A stretch of 64,000 nucleotides of DNA from Tamlana flava (GTDB lineage: Bacteria > Bacteroidota > Bacteroidia > Flavobacteriales > Flavobacteriaceae): assembly GCF_041287255.1 (NCBI RefSeq), contig NZ_JBGGTX010000001.1, positions 868,001 to 932,000 of the forward strand, written 5' to 3'. The position numbers and the translations under genes were made by a program. The notes beneath the pieces were generated by a model. That model was not told the origin of the DNA. It ran no database searches and worked only from the letters and a program-made list of their open reading frames with translations. This document shows positions 18,386 to 26,538 of the stretch, piece after piece. Each line of letters opens with the position of its first letter. The stretch's first letter is position 1.

Positions 18386-18687
18386 TTATGTAATTGAACA
18401 GAATCATCTATAAAGTATGAAGTACCCAAAATCTCTTAAGTTGGGTAGCCGCGATTAGTCAATGAAAATTTTGTATCATCAACAAATTACCTTATCCGTT
18501 TTTGGGTTAATAATAAATATCCGCGAAAGAAGAAATGTTTAACAAATAAAACTTTGAGGCTGCAAGTTTTGCAACCTCTTATTTTGAAAACTCTACTCGA
18601 TTTTATAGAAATTTTCAACAATTTTAGTTTATCTTCCGATATAGATAATTAAAAAAATCCATATCTTAAAGTTGGCAAACATTAGAA
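18386..18687. other. Intergenic region with no gene
   Basis: The 302 bases hold the diverged pruA tail repeat and an imperfect terminator hairpin (GAGGCTGCAA ... TTGCAACCTC, one mismatch) at about 18555-18580. Nothing else is recognised. The last 60 bases are very AT-rich and may carry the promoter of the next gene. Confidence 0.6.
18492..18629 (+). repeat. pruA tail repeat, copy 2 (displaced)
   Basis: Begins with 16 bases identical to the end of pruA (TTATCCGTTTTTGGGT), followed by the same order of blocks as copy 1: GAAA..GAAAT.TTTA, the GAGGCT..AACCTC hairpin, AAAACTCT, AAATTTTCAAC and TTAGTT. The two copies have clearly diverged, including paired changes inside the hairpin stem. Confidence 0.72.
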
Positions 18688-19713
18688 ATGATAAGCAGAG
18701 AAGAGTTTAATACTGCATGTGACAACTATGTAGGTCACGATGAATTGGTGCGTATGATAACCAATGATTTTATTAGTCATCGTGATATTGAATTTGCACG
18801 AAAACAACATTATTGGTTAAAATTAAGACATATCGAAAAAGATTTATATCTAAAGAATTTACTTTTACTAGGTTATTATAAGGAAGCTCTAGAAGAATTA
18901 AATAATATTTGTGATAAAATATTCATTCAAAATCCTTTTCTGATTAATACCTTAATAAAATTAAGGTTCAAGTTAAAACTGAATGTTATAAATAGTCAAC
19001 ATATTTTAATTCTCAGTCAAAGTATTTATTCAGGTCAGTCAAATCCTTTGACAAAATTTGGGGAAGATAATTTAGATAAAATTTTAAAGGAGATAGATTC
19101 CATATTAATTTCTAAATACCCAAATGGATTTTTAGAACAATTTTATGATATAATTGAAGAAGGTGAGATTAAATCTACATATAATATTAAATACTACTAT
19201 AAGTATTTTCAGCTTGGAACTGAAGCTCAAAAAGATTTAAATAAAATTAAATATAGAAAGGATGCAAAAGGAAATGCACCAAAGAGTTGTGTGGAAAGCG
19301 CGATAAGTCATGCTTGTACAAACCTTATGCGTGAAGCAGAAAACAATGTCCGCATCTCAATAGGTGGGAAAAAAATTGGGGAAGGTTATATTAGTGAAAC
19401 AGATTTATATTATCGAATTAAAAAGCATTTCTCCTATTTAGAAGTTATACAACATGCCAGACCTAAATTTCTTGGTAGACAACACTTCGATATTTGGCTT
19501 CCCGAAATTAGAACTGCAATTGAATATCATGGAACACAGCATGATGAACCAGTTGATTTTTTTGGTGGTAAAGATGCGTTTGAGAAGAATCAAGAAAGGG
19601 ATGAGCTGAAAAGAAAAAAATGTAAACTTAATAAGGTAAGTCTATTTGAGGTAAGACCTGATTACAATTTTGAAGAACTTATTATAGAAATTGAAAAAAA
19701 AGTAAATAAATAA
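18688..19713 (+). CDS. Stand-alone Vsr/EDxHD-like nuclease with helical N-terminal domain
   Basis: A 341-aa protein, unusually AT-rich and Lys/Ile/Asn-rich against its neighbours. Residues 1-190 are helical and unrecognised. Residues 195-341 look like the Vsr-like endonuclease superfamily: Glu237 (Ser-Glu-Thr-Asp-Leu-Tyr), Asp268 (Phe-Asp-Ile-Trp-Leu-Pro), Glu279-Tyr (Ile-Glu-Tyr-His-Gly), Gln284-His285, the Phe-Phe-Gly-Gly turn at 291-294 and Asp305. This order (E, D, xH, D) is that of the EDxHD nucleases found in some phage homing enzymes. No methylase or transposase is adjacent. It could be a defence effector or a relic of a mobile element; the specific role is unknown. Confidence 0.62.
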   Translation: MISREEFNTACDNYVGHDELVRMITNDFISHRDIEFARKQHYWLKLRHIEKDLYLKNLLLLGYYKEALEELNNICDKIFIQNPFLINTLIKLRFKLKLNVINSQHILILSQSIYSGQSNPLTKFGEDNLDKILKEIDSILISKYPNGFLEQFYDIIEEGEIKSTYNIKYYYKYFQLGTEAQKDLNKIKYRKDAKGNAPKSCVESAISHACTNLMREAENNVRISIGGKKIGEGYISETDLYYRIKKHFSYLEVIQHARPKFLGRQHFDIWLPEIRTAIEYHGTQHDEPVDFFGGKDAFEKNQERDELKRKKCKLNKVSLFEVRPDYNFEELIIEIEKKVNK

Positions 19714-19832
19714 TATTTGCCAACAAGGTGAATAATTATTTACTTCTGATTTTCCATTAATTAGTTAAATTTGGAAAAGCAGCCTCTTTTCACTTCCACA
19801 TTCAACTTAACCACCACAAAAAATATCTGTTT

Positions 19833-22256
19833 ATGAAATTCTACATTAGCCTATTTGCCCTTTGTATTTTTAACATATCCCTTATGCACAGCCAATGGAC
19901 CAATCGTTATCCTCATGTTGATGGTTTTGGTCATCATGTTTATTTGGAAGGTTACGAACTGCCCATTTTAAATGCCGGGCCCACAGACCCTGCACCTTCA
20001 CCAAAAAACAACCAATTGGTTTTTGCAGCAAAAGGTTGGCTTTGGGTGATGGACACTAACTCAAAAACAGCTACGAGAATAACCACTACTGTACATTTAG
20101 ACTCGAAACCCAATTGGTCGCCTGATGGCAAAAAAATTGTATTTATTCGCGATAACAGCTACGACACCGAAATTGTTCTTTTGGATTTAGAAACGAAAGC
20201 CGAAACCGTTTTGGTAAACACTAAGGCATTGGATTTAGACCCTATTTTTTCAAGAGATGGCAATTATGTGTACTACGCCTCGGCTGATGTTGGCTCGCTA
20301 GACCTTTGGCGCATAGATTTATCGACCAACGAAAAACAGCTTATTACCAAGGAAGACCATTTGGAACGCTTGCCCATTCCAACAAATTCAAGCGAATGGC
20401 TGGTATACCTAAAAAAAGAAGGCTTTTCATATGACTCCATTGAATTATTGAATACAGCATCGAATGAGTCGAACCCTTTAGCGGAAGAAAATTTTACCTC
20501 CCAAGCGGCCTTTTCATTGTCGCCCGACAACCAAACCTTGGTATATACATGGCCAAGAGACGATTTTTACGAATTAAGGCTTTTGGATATCCTTACCCCA
20601 AAAAGCACACTTTTGCTCACTAAAAGCAACCATTTGCCATTAGGCCCTAAGTTTAACGGCGATGCAACATGGGTGTATTATTATGAGTTTAATTTGGATG
20701 AACGTTCAGAATTAAAACGTATCAGCGCAAATGGTGGAACACCAGAAACCTTGGAAATCAATGATTGGGTTTGGAACACCCCAACAGTAAAAGTTAAAAT
20801 TAAAAGTACCGTTGATGGAAAAATTGATGCTGTACGCATGAGCATTATTGATAGTTCTGGCCATCCCGTAATTCCCGAAAAAGGCATTGTTCATTCTGAC
20901 GGGCAAAACGGTATTGTTTTCTTTTATTCTCCAGGCGAAATTGAAATAGAAGCTCCAATAGGCGAGGTTACCATAACGGCGGTTCATGGTTTTTCTACGG
21001 TTAAAACCACTACGAAAATAAATTTGGATGAGAACACCGAAACTGCTGAAATCAACTTAACAAGTATTTGGGATGCCAACGCTCATGGATGGTATAGTGG
21101 CGACAATCATTTTCACATTAATTATGGTGGCACAAGCCAGTTAGACCCTAACGATATTGTTCTGGACTTAAAAGCAGAAGACCTTGATGCTGCTTTTCCA
21201 TTATTGGCCAATTTGGGTCAGCGCTTTTTGCAACAAAACCTTTGGGGCTGGAAACGTGATGAAGCACCACTCATTGCCTTTGGTCAGGAAATGCGCTCGC
21301 ATTTTCTTGGGCATTTGGGCTTAATAGGAACACAAGATTTGTATTGGCCGTGGGTTTGGGGCCCTCGCTACGATATTTATGGCCGTGACGACCGTTTAAA
21401 CGCCGACCCGCTTCGGTTTGCCAAAAGCCAAAATGCCTTGGGAGGCTACGTTCACCCCACAAGTGTTCAAAATCCATTGAGCGATGATGGCGCTAGACGC
21501 ATTCCCATTGAGCTCATTGCAGATTCCGTTTTAGGTGAAACCGATTATATTGAATTGGGTTGCTTATGGTCTGACGAAATTGGCACAGCAGCCCTTTGGC
21601 ACCAAATGCTGAATATTGGTGAACCAGTAACCATTTCGGGCGGTAGTGATGTTATGAATGACCTGTATCGAACTATGGCCATTGGGGCAACCAGAGTTTA
21701 TGTAAAGCCAAAAGAAAATCTTACCATGGATAGTTATTTGAAAGCAATAAAAGCTGGACGAAGTTTTGTCACCAATGGGCCTTTAATTGAATTTGAAGTT
21801 GATGATAAAATACCAGGCGATGTCACTTCAGTAGAAAGCAAAAAGGTTAAATGGACACTTGATGTGCATTCGGCTGTTCCTTATGAAAAGGTTGAACTAT
21901 TTGTTAATGGAGAAGTTGTTTGGACAAAAAAAGGAAACACAAAAGCAGGAAGTAAAACCTTCAAAGGCTCATTGGATGTTCCTGAAGGTGGCTGGGTAAC
22001 CGCAAGAGTTTCTGGTGGTAAAGTGGATTGGCCACTCATGGACAGTTATCCGTTTGCAGAAAGTGCTCCAATATGGTTCAACAGAATAGGCAGCACTGAT
22101 GCTGCCGTTGCTAAAGAGTCTGCTAAAAACCTAATAAAACTTTTAGAGGTTTCAAAAACGAGACTGGAAAGAGGTTATGGAGAACATCCTATTCCTAAAT
22201 TGCAAGCTCATTTTGAAAAGGCAAAACAGAAACTAGTACACTTAATGGAAAAATAA
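19833..22256 (+). CDS. Secreted CehA/McbA-type PHP metallohydrolase with N-terminal PD40 propeller
   Basis: An 807-aa protein with a signal peptide (about 1-20, ending Met-His-Ser-Gln). Residues about 45-310 contain repeated TolB-like PD40 blades (for example Pro-Asn-Trp-Ser-Pro-Asp-Gly-Lys at 93-100). A linker beta domain follows, then a PHP-type metal-binding domain opened by Gly-Asp-Asn-His426-Phe-His428 and continued by Gly-Gly-Tyr-Val-His-Pro and Gly-Gly-Ser-Asp-Val. The C-terminal part (about 660-740) is a small beta domain. CehA/McbA relatives hydrolyse esters such as carbaryl, but the natural substrate here cannot be told. Likely periplasmic or outer-membrane associated. It stands as a single gene. 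Confidence 0.8.
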   Translation: MKFYISLFALCIFNISLMHSQWTNRYPHVDGFGHHVYLEGYELPILNAGPTDPAPSPKNNQLVFAAKGWLWVMDTNSKTATRITTTVHLDSKPNWSPDGKKIVFIRDNSYDTEIVLLDLETKAETVLVNTKALDLDPIFSRDGNYVYYASADVGSLDLWRIDLSTNEKQLITKEDHLERLPIPTNSSEWLVYLKKEGFSYDSIELLNTASNESNPLAEENFTSQAAFSLSPDNQTLVYTWPRDDFYELRLLDILTPKSTLLLTKSNHLPLGPKFNGDATWVYYYEFNLDERSELKRISANGGTPETLEINDWVWNTPTVKVKIKSTVDGKIDAVRMSIIDSSGHPVIPEKGIVHSDGQNGIVFFYSPGEIEIEAPIGEVTITAVHGFSTVKTTTKINLDENTETAEINLTSIWDANAHGWYSGDNHFHINYGGTSQLDPNDIVLDLKAEDLDAAFPLLANLGQRFLQQNLWGWKRDEAPLIAFGQEMRSHFLGHLGLIGTQDLYWPWVWGPRYDIYGRDDRLNADPLRFAKSQNALGGYVHPTSVQNPLSDDGARRIPIELIADSVLGETDYIELGCLWSDEIGTAALWHQMLNIGEPVTISGGSDVMNDLYRTMAIGATRVYVKPKENLTMDSYLKAIKAGRSFVTNGPLIEFEVDDKIPGDVTSVESKKVKWTLDVHSAVPYEKVELFVNGEVVWTKKGNTKAGSKTFKGSLDVPEGGWVTARVSGGKVDWPLMDSYPFAESAPIWFNRIGSTDAAVAKESAKNLIKLLEVSKTRLERGYGEHPIPKLQAHFEKAKQKLVHLMEK

Positions 22257-22377
22257 GTTGAAAAAATAATAAAATCACCATCAATTTCGGCTACAAGTTT
22301 TCAATAAAATTTACTTATCTTTCCTTTGATTTTTTCAACCAAAGAACGGCATGTTTTTTGTTGAATGAATTTTGCTG

Positions 22378-23337
22378 ATGAAAAAACTACTATTTACATT
22401 ATTCGTTGTTATTCCTTGCCTAACCATAGGACAAGCAAACAAACTTTACCGAAAAGCGATGCGCTCAACCAATTTGAATGAGAAAATATCGCTTTTAACC
22501 CAAGTTATTGAAGAAGAACCTAAAAATTTGGATGCCTATTTTCAAAGGGCTATTGCCAAAAATGACTTGGGCGATTACCATGGCGCCATTGTTGACTATT
22601 CAAAAATAGTTGTAGAAGAACCAGATGCCGACACCTATTATAACCGTGGAAATTCAAGGTACAGCATTAAAGACCTTGCAGGCGCGAAAGAAGATTATGC
22701 CAAGGCCTATATGCTCGATGATAAATTTATTGATGCACTTTATAGTTTGGCATGTGTTAACTACGATTTAGGAGAATACGAAAAGGCCCTAGCAAATTTT
22801 ACCAAAGTAATTAAAGAAGTGCCTACACAACCTAACACCTATATTCTCCGTGCTTCGGTATATACAGCTCTTGAGAATCATTATGAAGCAATAAGAGACT
22901 ACTCAACAGCTATTTTAATAGACCCAAGCGCTGACAACTATTACAGTCGTGGAACTTTTTTACTGAACCTTAATTATTTTCAAAGAGCCAACGAGGACCT
23001 TAGCATATCATTAAGGTTGAACAAATACAACGCCTATGCTTACTTTTACCGAGGAACTTCCAACCTAATGCTTGGTAAATTCAAGGATGCCGTAGATGAC
23101 TTTAATTTTGCCCTTGAATTTGATTCCACAGATTTTGATGCCTATTTAGGGTTGGCTATGTCCTATTACAAATTGAATGAACTAACGAAATCTAAGGAGA
23201 GTTTTGAGCGAGCCAATAATATATTATCCATTGGTTCTGATGTAAATAATATTTCAGAATACAGCAATACTTATTGGTTTCAAAATCAGTACTACTATTT
23301 CAACAACATTATCGCCAACATAGCTAGACTAGAGTAA
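22378..23337 (+). CDS. Secreted tetratricopeptide-repeat protein
   Basis: A 319-aa protein; the ATG at 22378 is preferred over a TTG six bases upstream because it opens a normal signal peptide (Met-Lys-Lys-Leu-Leu-Phe ... Thr-Ile-Gly-Gln). The rest is built from about seven TPR units with the typical Tyr-x-x-Arg-Gly/Ala spacing (for example Ala-Tyr-Phe-Gln-Arg-Ala, Tyr-Tyr-Asn-Arg-Gly, Tyr-Phe-Tyr-Arg-Gly). Such periplasmic TPR proteins scaffold protein complexes; no partner is evident. It ends exactly where the oppositely oriented rsmG ends (adjacent stops). Confidence 0.88.
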   Translation: MKKLLFTLFVVIPCLTIGQANKLYRKAMRSTNLNEKISLLTQVIEEEPKNLDAYFQRAIAKNDLGDYHGAIVDYSKIVVEEPDADTYYNRGNSRYSIKDLAGAKEDYAKAYMLDDKFIDALYSLACVNYDLGEYEKALANFTKVIKEVPTQPNTYILRASVYTALENHYEAIRDYSTAILIDPSADNYYSRGTFLLNLNYFQRANEDLSISLRLNKYNAYAYFYRGTSNLMLGKFKDAVDDFNFALEFDSTDFDAYLGLAMSYYKLNELTKSKESFERANNILSIGSDVNNISEYSNTYWFQNQYYYFNNIIANIARLE

Positions 23338-23967
23338 TTAGCCTTTAAATTTTAAAGGCAAATGGACTACCTTTTTAGTTTCAAAAAATTCTTCTGAATA
23401 AAAATCGCTTAAATTATAAATGGAAGCAGTTCTGTAATTTTGAAGTTCCTCTGTTAGATTGCCACCTTTTAAATATAAAATACCATTTTTAAGTTCATGG
23501 TTTTGTTTTTTTGCAATTTTGCCTTTAACCCATTGCACAAAGGTTGGCATAGCAGTAACCGCTCTGCTTACTATAAAGTCGTATGTATCATCAATTTGTT
23601 CAACCCTACTATGTGTAGTTTTTACATTAGTCAATCCTAAATCCGCAACAACCTCATCAACAACTTTCAATTTTTTGGCAATACTGTCCACCAAATGGAA
23701 CGAACACTCGGGAAATAAAATAGCCAATGGTATTCCTGGAAATCCACCACCTGTGCCAACATCAAGAATTTTTGAGCCTTCTTCAAATTTTAATACTTTG
23801 GCTATGCCCAAGGAATGCAGAACATGCCTTAAATAAAGCTCATCAATATCTTTTCGAGACACCACATTAATTTTCAAATTCCAATCCTGATAAAGCGATT
23901 CCAATTTTTTGAATTTCTCAATTTGGTCTTCCGTAAGATTAGGAAAATACTTTAAAACAAGGTCCAT
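23338..23967 (-). CDS. rsmG: 16S rRNA (guanine527-N7)-methyltransferase
   Basis: A 209-aa SAM-dependent methyltransferase. The nucleotide-binding loop Ile-Leu-Asp-Val-Gly-Thr-Gly-Gly-Gly-Phe-Pro-Gly-Ile-Pro lies at about 67-80, the signature by which RsmG/GidB is recognised. N-terminal residues 25-45 (Trp-Asn-Leu-Lys-Ile-Asn-Val-Val-Ser) also match. The enzyme methylates G527 in the 530 loop of 16S rRNA. It is divergent from the desaturase gene, both with TAnnTTTG boxes in the shared 143-bp spacer. Confidence 0.95.
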   Translation of the reverse strand: MDLVLKYFPNLTEDQIEKFKKLESLYQDWNLKINVVSRKDIDELYLRHVLHSLGIAKVLKFEEGSKILDVGTGGGFPGIPLAILFPECSFHLVDSIAKKLKVVDEVVADLGLTNVKTTHSRVEQIDDTYDFIVSRAVTAMPTFVQWVKGKIAKKQNHELKNGILYLKGGNLTEELQNYRTASIYNLSDFYSEEFFETKKVVHLPLKFKG

Positions 23968-23984
23968 TCGTGTTAAATTTTCAA

Positions 23985-23992
23985 CAAAAATA
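23985..23992 (-). promoter_or_regulatory. Candidate -7 box of rsmG
   Basis: Minus strand TATTTTTG, 17 bases before the ATG, giving a very short leader. Confidence 0.42.
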
Positions 23993-24049
23993 TGCTTTTT
24001 AAATACATATTTTTACAAAAAAACGTTACAAGTTAACTTTGTTTATACC

Positions 24050-24057
24050 TATCTTTG
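24050..24057 (+). promoter_or_regulatory. Candidate -7 box of the desaturase gene
   Basis: TATCTTTG, 53 bases before the chosen ATG. Its position argues against the upstream in-frame starts that would place translation before the transcript begins. Confidence 0.42.
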
Positions 24058-24110
24058 CCGCGGGTATGATCAATAGTTTTTTTTTAATTTATCATATTAA
24101 AAGTACCAAC

Positions 24111-25211
24111 ATGACTAAACAAGCACTTTCATTTTCAAGAGTTGATTCGGCTAAATTTTTTCGAACACTCAACAAAAGAGTGAACGATTATTTCAAGGAA
24201 AATAAAGTAAAACGCACCGGAAATTGGAAAATATGGGTAAAAACCATTGTAATGTTTTCTTTGTTTCTAACGCCATATTTTTTATTGTTAACCATTGATA
24301 TTCCTGGTTGGGCGCAATTGCTACTGACTATTGTTATGGGCATAGGTATGGCTGGAGTGGGCATGAATGTAATGCACGATGGCAACCATGGCTCTTTTTC
24401 CAATAAAGAATGGATTAATCGTTTAATGGGAAGCAGTATTTACATCTTGGCCGGAAACGTTTACAATTGGCAAGTACAGCATAATGTACTTCACCATACT
24501 TATACAAACGTGCATGGGCATGATGAAGATTTGGATGCCGGTAGAATTTTAAGATTCACAGAGCATTCAGAATGGAAATGGTACCATAAATTTCAGCACT
24601 ACTATTCTCTTCTTCTTTATGGATTATTGACTATAAATTGGGCGATAACTACAGATTGGTTGCAAATGAAACGCTACATGAAACGTAAGTTATCTTATGG
24701 CAAATTCCCAAATCCTGTTTGGAATTGGAGCAAATTGGTTATTTCAAAAATAATATACGTTTCAATTTGGGTTGTGATTCCAATGCTTATTTTGGACATC
24801 GCCTGGTGGAAAATTTTAATTGGATTTTTTGTGATGCACTATACGGCAAGTTTAATCTTAAGCGTGGTGTTCCAATTGGCACATGTTATGGATGAAGCCG
24901 AAATGCCTCTACCAGAAAAAGACGGTACTTTAAAAAATACTTGGGCCATCCATCAGCTTAAAACAACCATCAATTTCAGTACAAAAAATAAAATTGTCAA
25001 TTGGTTTACTGGCGGATTGAACCACCAAGTAGAGCACCATATATTCCCGCACATCAGCCATGTGCACTATACTAAAATTTCAAAAATAGTTAGGGAAACA
25101 GCAAAAGAATTCAACTTACCATACAACGAATACAAATCAACCCGCAGCGCTATAATATCCCATTTTAAATATTTAAGGGAAATGGGAAGAAAACCAGCGT
25201 TACAAATTTAA
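24111..25211 (+). CDS. Acyl-lipid fatty acid desaturase (front-end type)
   Basis: A 366-aa membrane enzyme. The start at 24111 (Met-Thr-Lys-Gln) was chosen; 24 further in-frame codons upstream overlap the promoter box. The three histidine boxes of di-iron desaturases are present: His89-Asp-Gly-Asn-His93, His124-Asn-Val-Leu-His-His129 and His305-Gln-Val-Glu-His-His310. The Gln in front of the last box's VEHH is typical of delta-5/6 front-end acyl desaturases. No fused cytochrome b5 domain, so it must use an external electron donor. It inserts double bonds into membrane acyl chains; the exact position cannot be judged. Helices at about 42-65, 68-88 and 195-250. Confidence 0.9.
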   Translation: MTKQALSFSRVDSAKFFRTLNKRVNDYFKENKVKRTGNWKIWVKTIVMFSLFLTPYFLLLTIDIPGWAQLLLTIVMGIGMAGVGMNVMHDGNHGSFSNKEWINRLMGSSIYILAGNVYNWQVQHNVLHHTYTNVHGHDEDLDAGRILRFTEHSEWKWYHKFQHYYSLLLYGLLTINWAITTDWLQMKRYMKRKLSYGKFPNPVWNWSKLVISKIIYVSIWVVIPMLILDIAWWKILIGFFVMHYTASLILSVVFQLAHVMDEAEMPLPEKDGTLKNTWAIHQLKTTINFSTKNKIVNWFTGGLNHQVEHHIFPHISHVHYTKISKIVRETAKEFNLPYNEYKSTRSAIISHFKYLREMGRKPALQI

Positions 25212-25236
25212 TTACTATTTATTTACCTAAAATTTC

Positions 25237-26421
25237 ATGCAATTACTATCTGATAGAATTTTAAACATGGCCCAATCTGCTACATTGGCCATGGCAGCCA
25301 AAGCGAGAGAACTTAGAGGCGAAGGAAAAGACATTATTGGCTTAAGTCTTGGTGAACCAGACTTTAACACTCCAGATTTTATTAAAGAAGCCGCTATTCA
25401 GGCTATTAATGACAACTATAACTCTTATTCACCAGTAGATGGATATGGTGATTTAAAAGAGGCCATCATTAAAAAATTTAAGCGCGATAACAATTTAACT
25501 TATAAACCAAACCAAATTGTTGTTTCAACAGGTGCAAAACAGTCGTTGGCAAACATTGCTGGTGTAATGACCAATAAAGGTGATGAAGTTATTATGCCTT
25601 GCCCGTATTGGGTGAGTTATGCCGACCTTGTAAAGCTTAATGACGGTATTCCTGTTGAAGTAAAAACGACTATTGCTACAGATTTTAAAATGACTCCAGA
25701 GCAACTGGAAGCAGCCATAACACCAAAAACCAAAATGATTTGGTTTAGCTCACCTTGTAACCCAAGTGGTTCTATTTACAGTAAAGAAGAATTGCGTGGT
25801 TTGGCAGATGTATTGGTAAAATACCCAAACATTTACGTGGTTTCAGATGAAATTTACGAGCACATCAATTATGTTGGTGGACATGCCAGTATGGCTCAAT
25901 TTGAAGACATGTACGATCGTACCATTACAGTAAATGGTGTGTCTAAAGCTTTTGCTATGACTGGTTGGCGTATTGGGTACATTGGTGCACCTGAAAAAAT
26001 TGCCAGAGCATGCAACAAAATGCAGGGTCAAATTACCAGTGGTGCCAACTGTATCGCACAACGTGCTACCATTACCGCTTTAAACGAGTCGCCATCTCGT
26101 GTTCAATACATGATAGACGAATTTAAAGTGCGTCGTGATTTAATTTTGAAATTATTAGGCCATATAGAAGGGTTCGTAACCAACGTGCCGGAAGGGGCTT
26201 TTTACGTTTTCCCAAATATTTCTTATTTCTTTGGAAAAACACTTCGTGGAAAGACCATTAACAATGCTTCCGATTTTTCTATGTATTTATTGGAAGAAGC
26301 TTTAGTGGCTACTGTTGATGGCGAATCATTTGGAAACCCAGATTGTATAAGAATTTCTTATGCAGCCTCGCAAGAACAAATTATTGAAGCTGTTAAACGT
26401 ATAAAGGAAGCCGTTAGCTAA
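25237..26421 (+). CDS. Pyridoxal-phosphate aminotransferase, aspartate type (class I)
   Basis: A 394-aa fold-type I aminotransferase of the AspC/AspB Ib group. PLP lysine is Lys237 (Asn-Gly-Val-Ser-Lys-Ala-Phe-Ala-Met-Thr-Gly-Trp-Arg), with Asn175 (Asn-Pro-Ser-Gly) and Asp204/Tyr207 (Ser-Asp-Glu-Ile-Tyr) around the cofactor. Likely reaction: aspartate plus 2-oxoglutarate to oxaloacetate plus glutamate; prephenate or other amino donors are also possible in this subgroup. It follows the desaturase by 25 bases on the same strand and is closed by a terminator. Confidence 0.92.
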   Translation: MQLLSDRILNMAQSATLAMAAKARELRGEGKDIIGLSLGEPDFNTPDFIKEAAIQAINDNYNSYSPVDGYGDLKEAIIKKFKRDNNLTYKPNQIVVSTGAKQSLANIAGVMTNKGDEVIMPCPYWVSYADLVKLNDGIPVEVKTTIATDFKMTPEQLEAAITPKTKMIWFSSPCNPSGSIYSKEELRGLADVLVKYPNIYVVSDEIYEHINYVGGHASMAQFEDMYDRTITVNGVSKAFAMTGWRIGYIGAPEKIARACNKMQGQITSGANCIAQRATITALNESPSRVQYMIDEFKVRRDLILKLLGHIEGFVTNVPEGAFYVFPNISYFFGKTLRGKTINNASDFSMYLLEEALVATVDGESFGNPDCIRISYAASQEQIIEAVKRIKEAVS

Positions 26422-26447
26422 TTCTAACTGTTTTAAAAACATTATCT

Positions 26448-26484
26448 AAAAGACCTGTTAGTTTGAAAACTGACAGGTCTTTTG
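26448..26484. terminator. Terminator after the aminotransferase gene
   Basis: Inverted repeat AAAAGACCTGT / ACAGGTCTTTT with an interrupted inner stem (AGTTT/AAACT), followed by TTTG-T5; A-rich on the other side, so it may also serve trkH. Confidence 0.8.
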
Positions 26485-26538
26485 TTTTTGCAAAGTTCAA
26501 ATCGAATAATCTTAGAAACTTAATCGGTCATTTAAAAT

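Noticed and set aside
17436..18629. Insertion sequence or integron in the pruA region
   Set aside because: No transposase, integrase or terminal inverted repeats were found; only the duplicated tail is supported.
24039..24110. Earlier start for the desaturase
   Set aside because: It would place the start codon in front of the TATCTTTG promoter box, and the extra residues do not match desaturases.
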